Shown here: positions 34,730-45,407 of the stretch, in pieces
Layout: every line of letters begins with the position of its first letter
Position numbering within the stretch: the stretch's first letter is position 1
Assembly (NCBI RefSeq): GCF_000277125.1
Contig: NC_016946.1
Span: forward strand, 3,286,001 to 3,350,000
DNA: 64,000 nt
Source: Mycobacterium intracellulare ATCC 13950
GTDB lineage: Bacteria; Actinomycetota; Actinomycetes; Mycobacteriales; Mycobacteriaceae
Reading direction: 5' to 3'
Made by a program: the position numbers and the translations under genes
The notes under the pieces: model-generated
The model's input: only the letters and a program-made list of their open reading frames with translations
Database searches by the model: none
Told to the model about the DNA's origin: nothing

Positions 34730-37641
34730 CGACCCAAGGAACTCGGCCTCCCCGCATCGCGCGGAACATCCGTCGCTTTTCGGCGCTCATCATCATCGGG
34801 TGGGTAGCGCTGACCCTGCTGGTGACCTTCGGCGTCCCGCGGCTCGAGATCGTGGGCCAACAGCATTCGGTGCCGCTGGCCCCACAGGACGCCCCGGCCG
34901 TCCAGGCCATGCAGCGCATGGGCCGGGACTTCAAGGAATCGGACTCCGACAGCTTCGCGATGCTGGTGATCGAGGGGCAGCAGCAGCTCGGCGACTCGGC
35001 ACACGCCTACTACGACAAGTTGGTTCGCGAGCTCAAGAGCGACACCAAGCACATCGAGCACGTGCAGGATTTGTGGGGAGACCGCCTCACCGCGGCGGGT
35101 GCCCAGAGTCCCGACGGCAAGGCCGTCTATGTGCAGTTGAACCTGGCGGGCAATCAGGGCACCACGCAGGGTCAGGAATCCGTGGCGGCGATCCGCGACA
35201 TCATCGCGCGGACGCCACCGCCTCCCGGCATTCAGGCCTATGTCACCGGCCCGGCGGCGCTTTTTTCCGATATGCAGCTCGCCGGTGACCGATCCATTCT
35301 GAAGATGACGATGATCGGCGCCTTGATCATTTTCATCGTGCTGCTTTTCGTGTACCGCTCGGTCATCACCGTCATTCTTTTGTTGCTGACGGTGGGCGTC
35401 GAAGTTTTTGCCGCGCGGGGTGTCATCGCCTTTATCGCCGATCACAACTTCATTGCCCTGTCGACGTTTGCCGTGAACTTGCTGGTCGCGCTGGCGATGG
35501 CCGCCGGGACCGACTACGCCATTTTCTTCTTCGGCCGCTATCAAGAGGCGCGCCAGGCCGGCGAGGACCGGGAAACCGCGTTTTTCACCACCTATCGCAG
35601 CGTCTCCCCCGTGGTCCTGGGTTCGGGTCTGACGATCGCCGGGGCGATGTTGTGCCTGAGCTTCACCCGCATGCCCATCTTCCAAACCATGGGTCTGCCT
35701 TGCTCTTTGGGCATGCTGATTTCGGTCCTGATCGCTTTGACGCTGGTTCCGGCGGTTCTGACCGTCGGCGGTGGTGTCGGGTTATTCGACCCGAAGCGCA
35801 CGATCGGGTTCGGCCGCTGGCGCCGCATCGGCACGGCAATCGTCCGCTGGCCCGCACCTATCCTGTGCGCGACGATAGCGATCGCCATTGTCGGCCTGGC
35901 CACTTTGCCCGGATACAAGACGAGCTACAACAACCGGTTGTACATGCCCAACAGCGTTCCCGCCAACGTCGGGTACGCGGCCGCCGATCGTCATTTCAAT
36001 CAATCGCGGATGATGCCCGAAATCGTGATGATCGAGGCCGATCACGACATGCGGAATTCGGCGGACTTCCTGGTGCTGCACAGGCTTGCCAAGGCAGTCT
36101 TCGGGGTTCACGGTATTTCTCGGGTGCAGGGCATCACGCGGCCGGAGGGAACGCCGATCCAGCACACGTCGATTCCGTTTTTGCTCAGCATGCAACAGGC
36201 GATGATGAGCCAGGACATCAAGTACATGCAGCTGCGTATGGATGACATGCTCGTCCAGGCGGACATGATGGCGAAACAAATCGAGATCATGAAGCGCATC
36301 TACGAATTGCAATCGCGCATGACCGACATCACGCACGATACCATCGAGAAGACCAAGGAAATGGCCGAAGTCATTTATGACCTACGAGGCCATGTGTCCG
36401 ACTTCGAGGATTTTTTCCGGCCGCTGCGCAACTACTTCTATTGGGAAAAGCATTGCTATGACATCCCGATATGCTGGTCATTGAGAAGCATATTCGACAC
36501 GCTCGACGGCATCGATACACTCAGCGACAAACTGACGGATCTTCTCAAAGATCTCGACAATATGGACAAGCTGATGCCGCAGCTGCTCGAGCAGTACCCG
36601 CCGATGATCGCCATGTCGGAGGACATGCGACAGATGATGCTGACCAATCACAGCACCATGTCCGGGATCATCGGCCAGATGGACAGCAATAACAAGGACG
36701 CCGTTGCCATGGGCGAGGCGTTCGACGCCTCCAAGAATGATGACTCGTTCTACCTGCCGCCGGACATCTTCGAGAATGCGGACTTCAAGAAAGCGATGAG
36801 CCAATTCTTGTCGCCCGATGGAAAGGCCGCCCGCTTCATCATTTCCCACCGCGGCGACCCGGCAACGTCCGAAAGCGTGGCCCGCATCGACAAGATCAGG
36901 CAGGCGGCTGAAGAAGCCCTCAAGAACACGCCGCTGGAAAACGCCAAGATCAATATCGCGGGCACCGCGTCGACCTTCAAGGACTTCCGGGACGGTTCGA
37001 CCTACGACCTCTTGATCGCCGGCGTCGGCGCGCTGTGTCTGATCTTCATCATCATGCTCATCATCACCCGAAGCTTTATCGCCGCCCTCGTCATCGTGGG
37101 CACGGTGACCCTGTCCTTGGGCGCCTCGTTCGGGTTGTCGGTGCTGATCTGGCAGTACATCTTCGGCATCGAGCTGTATTGGATGGTGCTGCCGATGTCG
37201 GTCATCGTCTTGCTGGCGGTCGGCTCGGACTACAACCTGCTGCTGGTGTCCCGCATGAAAGAGGAAATAGCCGCCGGCATCAATACCGGCATCATTCGGG
37301 CGATGGGCGGCACCGGGAAGGTCGTGACGAACGCGGGCCTGGTGTTCGCATTCACCATGGCATCGATGGTGGTCAGCGACTTGCGCATCATTGGTCAGGT
37401 GGGTACCACGATCGGGCTGGGTCTGATGTTCGACACCTTGATCGTGCGCTCGTTCATGACGCCTACCATCGCTGCCCTGCTCGGGCGGTGGTTCTGGTGG
37501 CCGCTGTTGGTTCGGCCGCGGCCGGCAAGCCTGCTGCTCCGCTCGGTGGGCACGCGCCCCTCGGTGCGCACCCTGCTGCGCGAGGACGACGACGCGGACG
37601 CCCCCACGGCCGAGATCCCGATTGCCAGGCCGACCGTCTAG
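34726..37641 (+). CDS. mmpL4b: MmpL-family RND transporter, GPL export (copy b)
   Basis: A 971-residue paralogue of the preceding gene with the same architecture: GTDYAIFF in TM4, GSDYNLLL in TM10, and the helical insertion with the conserved block [15 protein letters not shown]. It ends with an acidic tail (REDDDADAP) that copy a lacks. Known GPL systems use the two MmpL4 proteins together, probably as a complex. It follows copy a after 89 bases and probably sits in the same operon. Confidence 0.93.
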   Translation: MTTQGTRPPRIARNIRRFSALIIIGWVALTLLVTFGVPRLEIVGQQHSVPLAPQDAPAVQAMQRMGRDFKESDSDSFAMLVIEGQQQLGDSAHAYYDKLVRELKSDTKHIEHVQDLWGDRLTAAGAQSPDGKAVYVQLNLAGNQGTTQGQESVAAIRDIIARTPPPPGIQAYVTGPAALFSDMQLAGDRSILKMTMIGALIIFIVLLFVYRSVITVILLLLTVGVEVFAARGVIAFIADHNFIALSTFAVNLLVALAMAAGTDYAIFFFGRYQEARQAGEDRETAFFTTYRSVSPVVLGSGLTIAGAMLCLSFTRMPIFQTMGLPCSLGMLISVLIALTLVPAVLTVGGGVGLFDPKRTIGFGRWRRIGTAIVRWPAPILCATIAIAIVGLATLPGYKTSYNNRLYMPNSVPANVGYAAADRHFNQSRMMPEIVMIEADHDMRNSADFLVLHRLAKAVFGVHGISRVQGITRPEGTPIQHTSIPFLLSMQQAMMSQDIKYMQLRMDDMLVQADMMAKQIEIMKRIYELQSRMTDITHDTIEKTKEMAEVIYDLRGHVSDFEDFFRPLRNYFYWEKHCYDIPICWSLRSIFDTLDGIDTLSDKLTDLLKDLDNMDKLMPQLLEQYPPMIAMSEDMRQMMLTNHSTMSGIIGQMDSNNKDAVAMGEAFDASKNDDSFYLPPDIFENADFKKAMSQFLSPDGKAARFIISHRGDPATSESVARIDKIRQAAEEALKNTPLENAKINIAGTASTFKDFRDGSTYDLLIAGVGALCLIFIIMLIITRSFIAALVIVGTVTLSLGASFGLSVLIWQYIFGIELYWMVLPMSVIVLLAVGSDYNLLLVSRMKEEIAAGINTGIIRAMGGTGKVVTNAGLVFAFTMASMVVSDLRIIGQVGTTIGLGLMFDTLIVRSFMTPTIAALLGRWFWWPLLVRPRPASLLLRSVGTRPSVRTLLREDDDADAPTAEIPIARPTV

Positions 37642-37814
37642 GTGTTCCTAGTCGTTTCGCTGTCCCGGATAGCGAGGCGGTCGATGCCCTCCGCGCAATA
37701 GCGCGGCGAGAAAGATTGGACGCCAATGAGTTTGCTTCAAGCCCATCCCCTCCCCCACGTCGTCATCTGTCGATACCGTCAGCACGCCGTTACGCACCGT
37801 GAAATACTCCTACC

Positions 37815-38762
37815 GTGAGCCCACTTGCTATTGAGGTTGTAGGCCTCACAAAGACATTCGGGCGAGACACGATCGCGCTCAATGGCGTGGACTTCTCGGT
37901 TCAGGCCGGGACGGTGTGCGGGCTGCTGGGCCATAATGGCGCCGGCAAGACCACCACGATCAACATCCTGTCCACGTTGATTCGCCCCAGTTCGGGTCGC
38001 GCCAGCGTTGCCGGGTATGACCTCGCGCGCCAGCCCGCCGAGGTGCGGGCCAGCATCGGAATGGCTGGACAGTTCACCGGAATGGATCCCATGCTGACGG
38101 GCCGGGAGAACCTGGTGTTGTTTGGCCGGCTGCGCGGATTGAATCGGCGACAGGCGAAGGCGCGCGCCGACGAACTGCTTGAGCAGTTCGACCTGACTGC
38201 CGCCGCCGACCGTCGGATGTCGACCTACTCCGGCGGCATGTTTCGGCGCGTCGATTTGGCCAGTGCGTTGGTGGTGCCGCCGCAGGTGCTCTTCCTGGAC
38301 GAACCGACCACCGGGCTGGACCCACGCAGCCGCCGTGACGTATGGGCCCTGGTGAGTTCGCTGACTGTGGAGGGCATCACGGTGCTGCTGACCACGCAGT
38401 ACCTGGAAGAGGCCGACGTGTTGAGCGACTCGATCGTCGTCATCGACCACGGGCAGGTGATCGCCAGCGGCACCGCCGAGGAACTCAAGCGCGCAGTGGG
38501 TGCCAGCTACTGCCAGGTGACGCCAGCCAATCCCGCCGATCTCCCCCGCGTCGCCGAAGCGCTTACCGGCCTCGACGGCGTCGATATCGACACCGACTCG
38601 AGTTCGGTGTCGGTGTTCGCGCCCGACGGCGTGGCGACGTTGGTCGAAGTATTCCGTCGGGTCGACGCGCTCGGGCTCGAACTCGCGGATATCTCGCTGC
38701 GTAAGCCCTCGCTCGACGAAGCATTCCTACACCTCACCGAGCAGACCGCAATCCGGCCATGA
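37815..38762 (+). CDS. drrA: ABC transporter ATP-binding protein, daunorubicin-resistance type
   Basis: A 315-residue ATPase with Walker A GHNGAGKTTT, signature YSGGMFRR, Walker B VLFLDEPTTGLDP and the C-terminal extension of the DrrA group. It powers the two membrane proteins encoded next (4-bp overlap with drrB). In the M. avium complex drrABC lies at the edge of the serovar-specific GPL region, the same position as here, which suggests a role in GPL or lipid export; direct proof of substrate is lacking. The GTG start has no strong ribosome binding site. Confidence 0.9.
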   Translation: MSPLAIEVVGLTKTFGRDTIALNGVDFSVQAGTVCGLLGHNGAGKTTTINILSTLIRPSSGRASVAGYDLARQPAEVRASIGMAGQFTGMDPMLTGRENLVLFGRLRGLNRRQAKARADELLEQFDLTAAADRRMSTYSGGMFRRVDLASALVVPPQVLFLDEPTTGLDPRSRRDVWALVSSLTVEGITVLLTTQYLEEADVLSDSIVVIDHGQVIASGTAEELKRAVGASYCQVTPANPADLPRVAEALTGLDGVDIDTDSSSVSVFAPDGVATLVEVFRRVDALGLELADISLRKPSLDEAFLHLTEQTAIRP

Positions 38763-39499
38763 GCGCCCTTGCCGCCCTCACCGAACGGTCGCTGATGTCA
38801 GCGGCACGCGACGGTGAGATGATCTTTGAAGTCCTTTCCCCCGCAGCGTATTTGGCGGGGTTCAGTGTGGCGCTACACGGCCTGATCGACACTGGGTCCG
38901 TCAGTTATACGCAGTACTTTCTGCCCGCGGTGGTCGCCCAGTCGATGATTTTCGTAGGGTTGATGACGGCGGATCGTGCTGCGCGTGACCGTCTGTATGG
39001 GCTCGGTGAGCGAATACGGACCCTGCCGGTCGCAGCGGCAGCCACGGTGACCGCCCGCGTAGCAGCCACTCTGATGCGGGGCACGCTCTGCCTCGTAGTG
39101 GCGATGGTGGCCGGCTATGCGTTCGGTTTCCGCTTAACCGGTGGATTGGGCAACGCGATAGCTTTCCTGATCATTGCGCTGCTGCTGTGCTTAGCCGTAA
39201 CGCTCGGCGCCGACGCGCTGGGATCGCGCGCACAAACTGTCCAAGGCGCCAGTCACCTCCTCTTCGTGCCCCAACTGTTGTTGTTCATGCTGTCCACCGG
39301 GATCGCCCCCGAGAAAACCTTCCCCGGCTGGTTGCGCCCCTATGTTCGCAACCAGCCGGTGTCACAGTTCGCCGAAACATTGCGTGGCCTGGCGAGCGGG
39401 CATGTGATATTTAGCAATATGGCAGCCACTCTGGCGTGGTGTTTGGGCATGGTGCTGGTCTTTGGGACGCTTACGTTGCGGATGCAGAGGCGTGGCTAG
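38759..39499 (+). CDS. drrB: ABC transporter permease, DrrB type
   Basis: A 246-residue ABC-2 type membrane protein with about six hydrophobic helices (for example LLFVPQLLLFML and IALLLCLAVTLG) and the DrrB/C pattern RNQPVSQFAETLRGL near the end. It starts at ATG 38759 inside the drrA stop (ATGA) and its own stop TAG touches the drrC start, so drrABC is translated as a coupled unit. Confidence 0.87.
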   Translation: MSALAALTERSLMSAARDGEMIFEVLSPAAYLAGFSVALHGLIDTGSVSYTQYFLPAVVAQSMIFVGLMTADRAARDRLYGLGERIRTLPVAAAATVTARVAATLMRGTLCLVVAMVAGYAFGFRLTGGLGNAIAFLIIALLLCLAVTLGADALGSRAQTVQGASHLLFVPQLLLFMLSTGIAPEKTFPGWLRPYVRNQPVSQFAETLRGLASGHVIFSNMAATLAWCLGMVLVFGTLTLRMQRRG

Positions 39500-40290
39500 T
39501 GACGCATCGACTCGAGACCCAGGGGTCGTTGGTGACCGAGAGTTGGGTGCAGGCCGCTCGGCTCCTTCTCAGGTGGCGGCGCGACCAAGCGGTCCTAATG
39601 GGGTCGCTGTTGCTCCCAGTCTTCCTCTTGTTCTGCTACCAAATCGTGCTAGGCGAGCAGGTGCACAAAGTCACCGGCGTCGACAGCGTTTACGGCGTGG
39701 TCCCCATGTGCGCGGTGATATCCGCTTTGTTCGGCTCGCTTGGCAATTCCGTCGGCATCACCATGGACCGCGAGTCGCGGCTGATCAGCCGGATGTGGAT
39801 TCTGCCGATACATCGGGCGAGCGCGCTCATCGGGTGGTTAACCGCCGAGGTCGTGCGGGCATTTATCGGCACGATCCTCATTACCGTGATCGGGCTCGGG
39901 TTAGGGCTCCGCTTTAATCAGGGCTGGCTTGCGGCATTGCTTTTTGTTCTGATCCCGTCGGTCGTGGTGAGCGGGTTCACTGCGTTGGTGATGGCACTGG
40001 CTGTCCGCAACAACGGTCGGACCGCAATGACGTGGTTGTTGGGACTCACATTCACCATGGCGTTCGTCAACCCGGGCGCGACTCCAATCAGCACATTCCC
40101 GGGCTGGGTCCGTCCTTTGATCCGCATGCAACCAATCTCGCCACCCATTGAGACGATGCGAGCATTGGCTTACGGGGGGCCGCTCGCGTTGCCGTTCGCG
40201 ATAACCGTTGCCTGGGCAGTCGTGCTGCTCGCGGTGTTCATTCCGGTAGCCGTGCGCGGCTATCGGCTGGCCGCCGAAGCCAGCGCTTAG
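39499..40290 (+). CDS. drrC: ABC transporter permease, DrrC type
   Basis: A 263-residue ABC-2 permease with six hydrophobic helices and the family pattern RMQPISPPIETMRAL near the end. GTG 39499 is chosen because it overlaps the drrB stop by one base (TAGTG) and gives the normal family length; an upstream in-frame start at 39436 would lie inside drrB. It is the last drr gene, and the variable sugar cassette begins immediately after it. Confidence 0.87.
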   Translation: MTHRLETQGSLVTESWVQAARLLLRWRRDQAVLMGSLLLPVFLLFCYQIVLGEQVHKVTGVDSVYGVVPMCAVISALFGSLGNSVGITMDRESRLISRMWILPIHRASALIGWLTAEVVRAFIGTILITVIGLGLGLRFNQGWLAALLFVLIPSVVVSGFTALVMALAVRNNGRTAMTWLLGLTFTMAFVNPGATPISTFPGWVRPLIRMQPISPPIETMRALAYGGPLALPFAITVAWAVVLLAVFIPVAVRGYRLAAEASA

Positions 40291-40294
40291 ACGT

Positions 40295-40313
40295 CCGCGA
40301 CACACGATCGCGG
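40295..40313. terminator. Hairpin between drrC and a convergent glycosyltransferase
   Basis: CCGCGA and TCGCGG form a perfect 6-bp stem with a 7-base loop, starting 5 bases after the drrC stop and lying between two convergent genes. No U tract follows. It could terminate either transcript. Confidence 0.4.
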
Positions 40314-40344
40314 CCCGACGAACGGGCATGGCAACGAACCTGCG

Positions 40345-41142
40345 CTACTGCTGTGCCCGCGCCTTCGATGCGGCTCTGGACCTGATCATCAAGGCGCGCA
40401 ACGCCAGTCGCCGGTTCTCTTTTTTCCGGAAGAACACCAGCATCCGGCCGCACGTCTCCCAGGCGGCCACCCAAAAATACATCGGCAGCCTCTTTCTGAA
40501 TTCTTTATCGGTGCTCTGCCTCATACTGAGCCCGGTCATGTCGTTGTATTCCGCGATGACGATGTCCATGTATCGGGTCACCAGCGCCGGGTTGGAGAAG
40601 CAGCGGATGTTGAAATCCCAATCAGCCCAAACCGGATAGCGCAAGCTGTAGGGACCGATGCCGTCAAAGAGCTTGCGGCGGTAGAAGATTGACTGGTGGC
40701 ACAGGTTCGTCTCAAACAGCAGACGATCGAGATCGAAGGCGCCGGCGTGTCGGGCTCCGGTTGAGCGCATGACGACATCGCCATAGACCAGGTCGCTGGG
40801 CTCATGCCCGCGAATGAAGGCGGCCACAAGCTCCAGAGTGGCCGACTCCAGCAGGGTGTCATCGGATCCCAGGAAGAGCACCCATTCCCCGGTGGCCATT
40901 CCGACGCCACGATTCATGGCGTCGTAGGGGCCTTGGTCTGGGCCGCTGTGGATGACCAGGCGTTCACCAAGGTCAGCGCCAAAACCATTCGCGATGTCGA
41001 GGGTTCCATCTGTCGAAGCGCCGTCTACGAGTACCAGTTCGTAGTCGGTGTACGTCTGGCGGGCAATGCTTTCGATGCACGCCTGTAGAGTCGCGGCCGA
41101 GTTGAACGTGGGGACGATGATCGAAAACGTTGGTGCACTCAT
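40345..41142 (-). CDS. Family 2 glycosyltransferase
   Basis: A 265-residue GT-A fold enzyme. It has the start FSIIVPTFNSAATLQACIES, the DGASTDGT loop, the donor/metal site GSDDT (~residue 92) and an acceptor half with WADWDFNIRC. It transfers a nucleotide-activated sugar; the basic C-terminal tail suggests loose membrane contact. It lies next to drrC at the edge of the cassette, facing an FkbM methyltransferase and the GDP-fucose genes on the same strand, so it probably attaches a cassette sugar such as fucose to the GPL oligosaccharide. The acceptor cannot be read from sequence. Confidence 0.85.
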   Translation of the reverse strand: MSAPTFSIIVPTFNSAATLQACIESIARQTYTDYELVLVDGASTDGTLDIANGFGADLGERLVIHSGPDQGPYDAMNRGVGMATGEWVLFLGSDDTLLESATLELVAAFIRGHEPSDLVYGDVVMRSTGARHAGAFDLDRLLFETNLCHQSIFYRRKLFDGIGPYSLRYPVWADWDFNIRCFSNPALVTRYMDIVIAEYNDMTGLSMRQSTDKEFRKRLPMYFWVAAWETCGRMLVFFRKKENRRLALRALMIRSRAASKARAQQ

Positions 41143-41237
41143 GACGCTACTTCACGGCTTTCGAATTGGCTGTCGGTCGGAGCCATAGGCACTTTATCTG
41201 GATTCGATTCAGGCGACAGAACAAATGCATTGTCAAG

Positions 41238-41969
41238 TCAATCCTTCTCACGCAAGAATACACCGTCTGCCTGCAGCATCCGGCCGTCCCGCGGGTCGAT
41301 AAAACAGGGTAGTAATCCGGTTAGCGTGAAACCCATGGAATAGGCCCACTCGAGCGCTTCCGGGATAAGCATGCTCCCTTCATACAAGGGCAGAAAAGAA
41401 AGTTCGAGTTGCATGCCCACACAACTGTTGGCGAGCGTCGTTTCACTACCGGCGAGCACTTGCTTCTCGAAACCTTGGACGTCGATCTTCAGGAAAGTCA
41501 CATCGGTTGGCCGCAAAATTTCTGACGCCACAGAGTCAAGCCGATACACGGCGACGTCTTCGACGCCAACGTAATTCGCTGGCGGAAAGGCATCTTGATG
41601 GCTTTTCAGCATCGGCAACACGGAACTACTCTGAGCAGCATTGCCTGCGATATTCACCGACACTGTGCCGTCGGCGTCCCCCAGCGCGTGCCTCCGGCAA
41701 TCCCAAAGTGGATCCTTTGACGCCCTTCTTTCCAACGTCGCAAAAGGCTGCGAGAGGGGTTCGAACGAGATCATGCGACCCTGGTAGCCCGCTTTGCGGA
41801 GGCCGGCAGCGTATTGCCCCGTGTTTGAGCCTATGTCGAAAACTACATTCACATTAAGCGATTCGAGTTGTTTGACGAACTTGCGTTTCCAATTGCGTTC
41901 GGAGAAGTAGCGCAACAATTCGGAAGGCGCGGCACGCGCGATCAAACGAACCTGATCCAGCAATTGCAT
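41238..41969 (-). CDS. FkbM-family methyltransferase
   Basis: A 243-residue SAM-dependent methyltransferase with VVFDIGSNTGQYAAGLRKAG (SAM motif I), MISFEPL and TFLKIDVQGFEKQVLAGS, all typical of FkbM. Enzymes of this family O-methylate sugars in mycobacterial GPLs, so 2-O-methylation of a cassette sugar such as fucose is a fair inference. Base composition is less G+C-rich than the NRPS genes. A TAGTGT hexamer ends 6 bases before the ATG, so the gene might have its own leaderless transcript. Same strand as the flanking GT2 and fcl. Confidence 0.85.
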   Translation of the reverse strand: MQLLDQVRLIARAAPSELLRYFSERNWKRKFVKQLESLNVNVVFDIGSNTGQYAAGLRKAGYQGRMISFEPLSQPFATLERRASKDPLWDCRRHALGDADGTVSVNIAGNAAQSSSVLPMLKSHQDAFPPANYVGVEDVAVYRLDSVASEILRPTDVTFLKIDVQGFEKQVLAGSETTLANSCVGMQLELSFLPLYEGSMLIPEALEWAYSMGFTLTGLLPCFIDPRDGRMLQADGVFLREKD

Positions 41970-42054
41970 CGCATAACACTAACATGCGAATGGCCGAGGA
42001 GAATGCCCCTTCGGGGAACCGACGTCCAGATATGCGTCTCGTACGCGCTCTGCT

Positions 42055-43017
42055 CTATTGCCGGGCCGCAGCTGCGTTCGCACGGTACCACGCCACCGTT
42101 GCCTCAATGCCGTCGCGCAGGGAGATTTTGGGCTGCCATCCCAGGCCTCGTAACGCTGAGACGTCCAGCAGCTTGCGCGGCGTTCCGTCCGGTTTCGTTT
42201 GGTCCCAGCGCGTTTCGCCCGCATAGCCAACCGCGGCGGCAACCATCTCGGCAATCTCGCTGATGCTGTGATCGACACCGGTACCCACGTTGACGTGATC
42301 TGGGCCGTCAAAATGTTCGAGAAGGTACAGGCACGCGTTGGCTAAGTCATCGACATGCAACAACTCTCGCTGTGGGGTGCCGGTGCCCCAGTTCGTCACG
42401 CTTGGGGCTCCGCTTGCCTTCGCCTCCTCGTATCTGCGGATGAGCGCCGGCAGCAGGTGCGAACCCGAAGGAGAAAAATTGTCGTCGGGTCCATAGAGAT
42501 TGGTTGGCATCGCCGAAATCCACGACAAGCCATATTGACGCCGAACCGCTTGCACCTGAAGGATTCCCGCGATCTTTGCAATCGCATAGGCGTCGTTTGT
42601 CGGCTCCAGGGGGCCGGTGAGCAGCGCGCTCTCCTGGATCGGCTGAGGAGCGAATTTCGGGTAGATGCAGGAGGAGCCGAGGAACAGCAACCGTGGCACC
42701 CTCGCCGCCACCGCGGCGTCGAGCAGGTTGACCTGGATCTGCAGGTTTTCGGACAGGAAATCGGCGGGATAGGTGTCATTGGCCATGATGCCACCGACCC
42801 TGGCCGCGGCATCGATGACGATCTGCGGCCTTGACTCGAGAACGAAGTCAAACGTTGCGGCCCGGTCCATCAAGTCGAGCTCACTGTGCGACCGCACAAG
42901 AAGATTCGTGAACCCTTCGGACTGAAATCTGCGGACCAAGGCGGAGCCGACCAAGCCGCGGTGCCCTGCGATGTATACCGGCGAAGTGCGGTCAAGGACG
43001 CCCGGTGCAGAGTTCAT
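42055..43017 (-). CDS. fcl: GDP-L-fucose synthase
   Basis: A 320-residue SDR-type epimerase/reductase that converts GDP-4-keto-6-deoxy-D-mannose to GDP-L-fucose. It has VYIAGHRGLVGSALVRRFQ at the N-terminus, LFLGSSCIYPKFAPQPI with the catalytic Ser, YAIAKIAGI with the Tyr-x3-Lys pair, and NLYGPDDNFSPSGSHLLPAL, all specific for fucose synthase. ATG 43017 is chosen because it gives the normal family length and lies 7 bases after the gmd stop; an upstream start at 43173 would lie inside gmd. It forms an operon with gmd. Confidence 0.95.
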   Translation of the reverse strand: MNSAPGVLDRTSPVYIAGHRGLVGSALVRRFQSEGFTNLLVRSHSELDLMDRAATFDFVLESRPQIVIDAAARVGGIMANDTYPADFLSENLQIQVNLLDAAVAARVPRLLFLGSSCIYPKFAPQPIQESALLTGPLEPTNDAYAIAKIAGILQVQAVRRQYGLSWISAMPTNLYGPDDNFSPSGSHLLPALIRRYEEAKASGAPSVTNWGTGTPQRELLHVDDLANACLYLLEHFDGPDHVNVGTGVDHSISEIAEMVAAAVGYAGETRWDQTKPDGTPRKLLDVSALRGLGWQPKISLRDGIEATVAWYRANAAAARQ

Positions 43018-43024
43018 ACTCGGG

Positions 43025-44047
43025 TCATTTCCAGCCGGCGAGGACCGGCTTGTCGATCCATGGCTTTCCGTCGCATTCCAAAGCGGCGATGTCCGCCTCG
43101 ACCATGATCCGCGCCAATTCGCCACTGTGCACGGAAGCCTTCCATCCGAGCGACTGGGCGGCTTTGGTGGCATCGCCGATCAGTGAATCGACTTCGGTGG
43201 GACGCAGATAGCGGTCGTCAAATTTCACATACTTTTGCCAGTCGAGGCCGGCATGTTCGAATGCGGTCTGGGCAAACTCGCGCACGCTGTAACCACGACC
43301 TGTCGCCAGGACGAAGTCATCGGGCTCAGGAGCCTGCAGCATCCGCCACATACCCTCGACATATTCTGGCGCGTACCCCCAGTCACGAACGGCATCGAGG
43401 TTGCCTAGATAGACATCTGACTGGTCGCCGGCTTTGATGCGCGCAACTGCTCGCGTGATCTTTCGGGTCACGAATGTTTCGCCGCGCCTGGGCGATTCGT
43501 GATTGAACAAGATGCCGTTCACCGCGAACAAACCGTACGCTTCTCGGTAGTTGCGTGTCGCCCAGTAAGAGAAGACTTTTGCCGCGCCGTATGGTGAGCG
43601 CGGATAAAATGGTGTCTGCTCGTTCTGCGGTGGTGGCGACGCACCGAACATCTCCGACGAGGATGCCTGGTAAAAGCGGCAGTCGATTCGAGAGAGGCGA
43701 ACGGCCTCGAGCAGTCGGATCGATCCCATGCCCGTGGTATCGCCGGTGTGCACCGGTTCGTCAAAGCTGACACGCACGTGCGACTGCGCAGCAAGGTTGT
43801 AAACCTCGTCGGGATCGATGGTGCTGAGCAAAGTGACCAATCGGGTGCCGTCGGTGAGGTCGCCGTAGTGCAAGAGCAGTCGCGCACCCGATTCATGTGG
43901 ATCGATGTAGAGATGATCGATCCGGGAGGTATTGAACGTCGAAGCTCGACGGATGAGCCCGTGGACCTCGTATCCCTTACCTAGCAGCAGCTCGGCAAGA
44001 TACGAGCCGTCCTGTCCGGTGATTCCGGTTATGAGCGCTCGCTTCAT
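43025..44047 (-). CDS. gmd: GDP-mannose 4,6-dehydratase
   Basis: A 340-residue SDR enzyme that makes GDP-4-keto-6-deoxy-D-mannose. It has [20 protein letters not shown] (cofactor site), [26 protein letters not shown], the [11 protein letters not shown]yr-x3-Lys pair and [20 protein letters not shown], which is diagnostic for Gmd. AAGGA lies 4 bases before the ATG. With fcl it supplies GDP-L-fucose, a known sugar of many serovar-specific GPLs of the M. avium complex. Codes on the minus strand, head of the gmd-fcl pair. Confidence 0.95.
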   Translation of the reverse strand: MKRALITGITGQDGSYLAELLLGKGYEVHGLIRRASTFNTSRIDHLYIDPHESGARLLLHYGDLTDGTRLVTLLSTIDPDEVYNLAAQSHVRVSFDEPVHTGDTTGMGSIRLLEAVRLSRIDCRFYQASSSEMFGASPPPQNEQTPFYPRSPYGAAKVFSYWATRNYREAYGLFAVNGILFNHESPRRGETFVTRKITRAVARIKAGDQSDVYLGNLDAVRDWGYAPEYVEGMWRMLQAPEPDDFVLATGRGYSVREFAQTAFEHAGLDWQKYVKFDDRYLRPTEVDSLIGDATKAAQSLGWKASVHSGELARIMVEADIAALECDGKPWIDKPVLAGWK

Positions 44048-44305
44048 AAGATCCTTACTTCTGTCGATGCATGCTCGTCACCCAAACGTCTGGCATCCCA
44101 TCATCGAAGTCGTCCCTGCTACGTCAAGAGGTCATGGTACGAGCCCGAGCTTGAATGCACGATTCTCTTAGGTGGGTCACGTCCCTGCCCGCGTTGCTTA
44201 GGCTCCCTTCACGCTTCTGTTCCAGGCTGTTTACCGGTCGCGCAGGTAAAACCTTCTGGGTCGTAATCGCCCAGCACAGTCACACGGCGAGGGGTCGATC
44301 AACAC

Positions 44306-45196
44306 TCAGAGCTCCTCTTCGGCGCCCGTCCGGGTATTGACCACGGGCAATCCTTTCAGGGAAGCCAGCCGCCGCTCGCCGCGCAGATAGGTCAGCCGGC
44401 CCTTGCTGTCCCTGGACTCGGCGAACTTGGACGTCACGTAGCCCTCCGCAGCGGTCAGCACCTTCAGTCCGTGCTGCAGGTCGGAGCGAACAAAATAAGC
44501 GTTGTTCCCTGCACTGTTGCTACCGACGAAGTCATATCCCTTGGAAGTAGCGAGGTCGCACATAGCCGGCAGAGAGGCGCCGAAGTACAGATTGTTGATG
44601 CGTTCTCTACTGAAATTCGGGTCGTAGGGGATCGTGATCGCGCGTTCGGCGCCGAACACGCTGTTGTACTCCATGATCGCGATCGCGGGTCGTACGGCAG
44701 TGAGGCCACGCCAGATCCAGTAGTCGTTGCCGTCAATGTCGATATGAAGAAGTCCGATCTCGCCTTCGAACCCATGATCCAGCATCAACTGGTTGATATT
44801 TTCTACCGTCACGAAGGCGCATGCGCTCTGGAGATCATGGCGCCACGAAATCTCGTCGCGCTTGATGACGGCGACGTTTCGATCGGAGCTATCCATCACC
44901 AGTCCGCGCCAGTTGTCGTTCAGCAGCAGGAACCGGGTGTTGGACTCTCGGTAGTCCCCGACGCCGAATTCTACGAAGGTCTCGCTCAATCCCGAAAGCC
45001 GATGGATGAGCCACTGAATGATGCCGTCGTCGCCGAATTGACTGAACACCGAGAATTCCACGTCGGCTAGGCCGTTGACGACTTCCCGTTCGCGCACCTG
45101 CCACGCGAGCCCGCGGCCAACCAGAGTGCGCTGCCTAGCTTCGCCCGCCGTCAGGGCTTGCGCGAGGAGGGCCAGCGGATTGAGATTGAGTTCCAC
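44306..45196 (-). CDS. Putative SAM-dependent methyltransferase, FkbM-related
   Basis: A 296-residue protein of uncertain family. ETFVEFGVGDYRESNTRFLL resembles SAM motif I, and LLHIDIDGNDYWIW with IAIMEYNSVFG resembles the distal half of FkbM-like enzymes. No transmembrane or signal segment is seen. GTG 45196 is preferred (AGGA 5 bases upstream); a longer frame to 45307 would add a low-complexity basic leader. It lies between gmd (same strand) and the divergent CDP-sugar operon. It may O-methylate a cassette sugar; a non-methylating carbohydrate role cannot be excluded. Confidence 0.6.
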   Translation of the reverse strand: MELNLNPLALLAQALTAGEARQRTLVGRGLAWQVREREVVNGLADVEFSVFSQFGDDGIIQWLIHRLSGLSETFVEFGVGDYRESNTRFLLLNDNWRGLVMDSSDRNVAVIKRDEISWRHDLQSACAFVTVENINQLMLDHGFEGEIGLLHIDIDGNDYWIWRGLTAVRPAIAIMEYNSVFGAERAITIPYDPNFSRERINNLYFGASLPAMCDLATSKGYDFVGSNSAGNNAYFVRSDLQHGLKVLTAAEGYVTSKFAESRDSKGRLTYLRGERRLASLKGLPVVNTRTGAEEEL

Positions 45197-45407
45197 GTGA
45201 GTCCTATTCCCGCTGCCCACACCCGTCGCGGGCCGATCCGCGATCTCTCGGTCAGCAACTTTATTCTTAGCAAAGCGTCGGCCCAAGGGGGCGCGCCGCG
45301 CCCGCACACTGGATCTAGGTAGTCAGTCAGATGTCTCGTGGCACAGTGGGCCTGGTGCGGCGCGTTAGATCCGGAAGTAGCCGACGGAGCTGTCGAAAGG
45401 GATGCCG

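Noticed and set aside
37642..37814. Possible terminator (TCGCT/AGCGA) after mmpL4b
   Set aside because: The stem is only five base pairs with a nine-base loop and no U tract; not strong enough to call.
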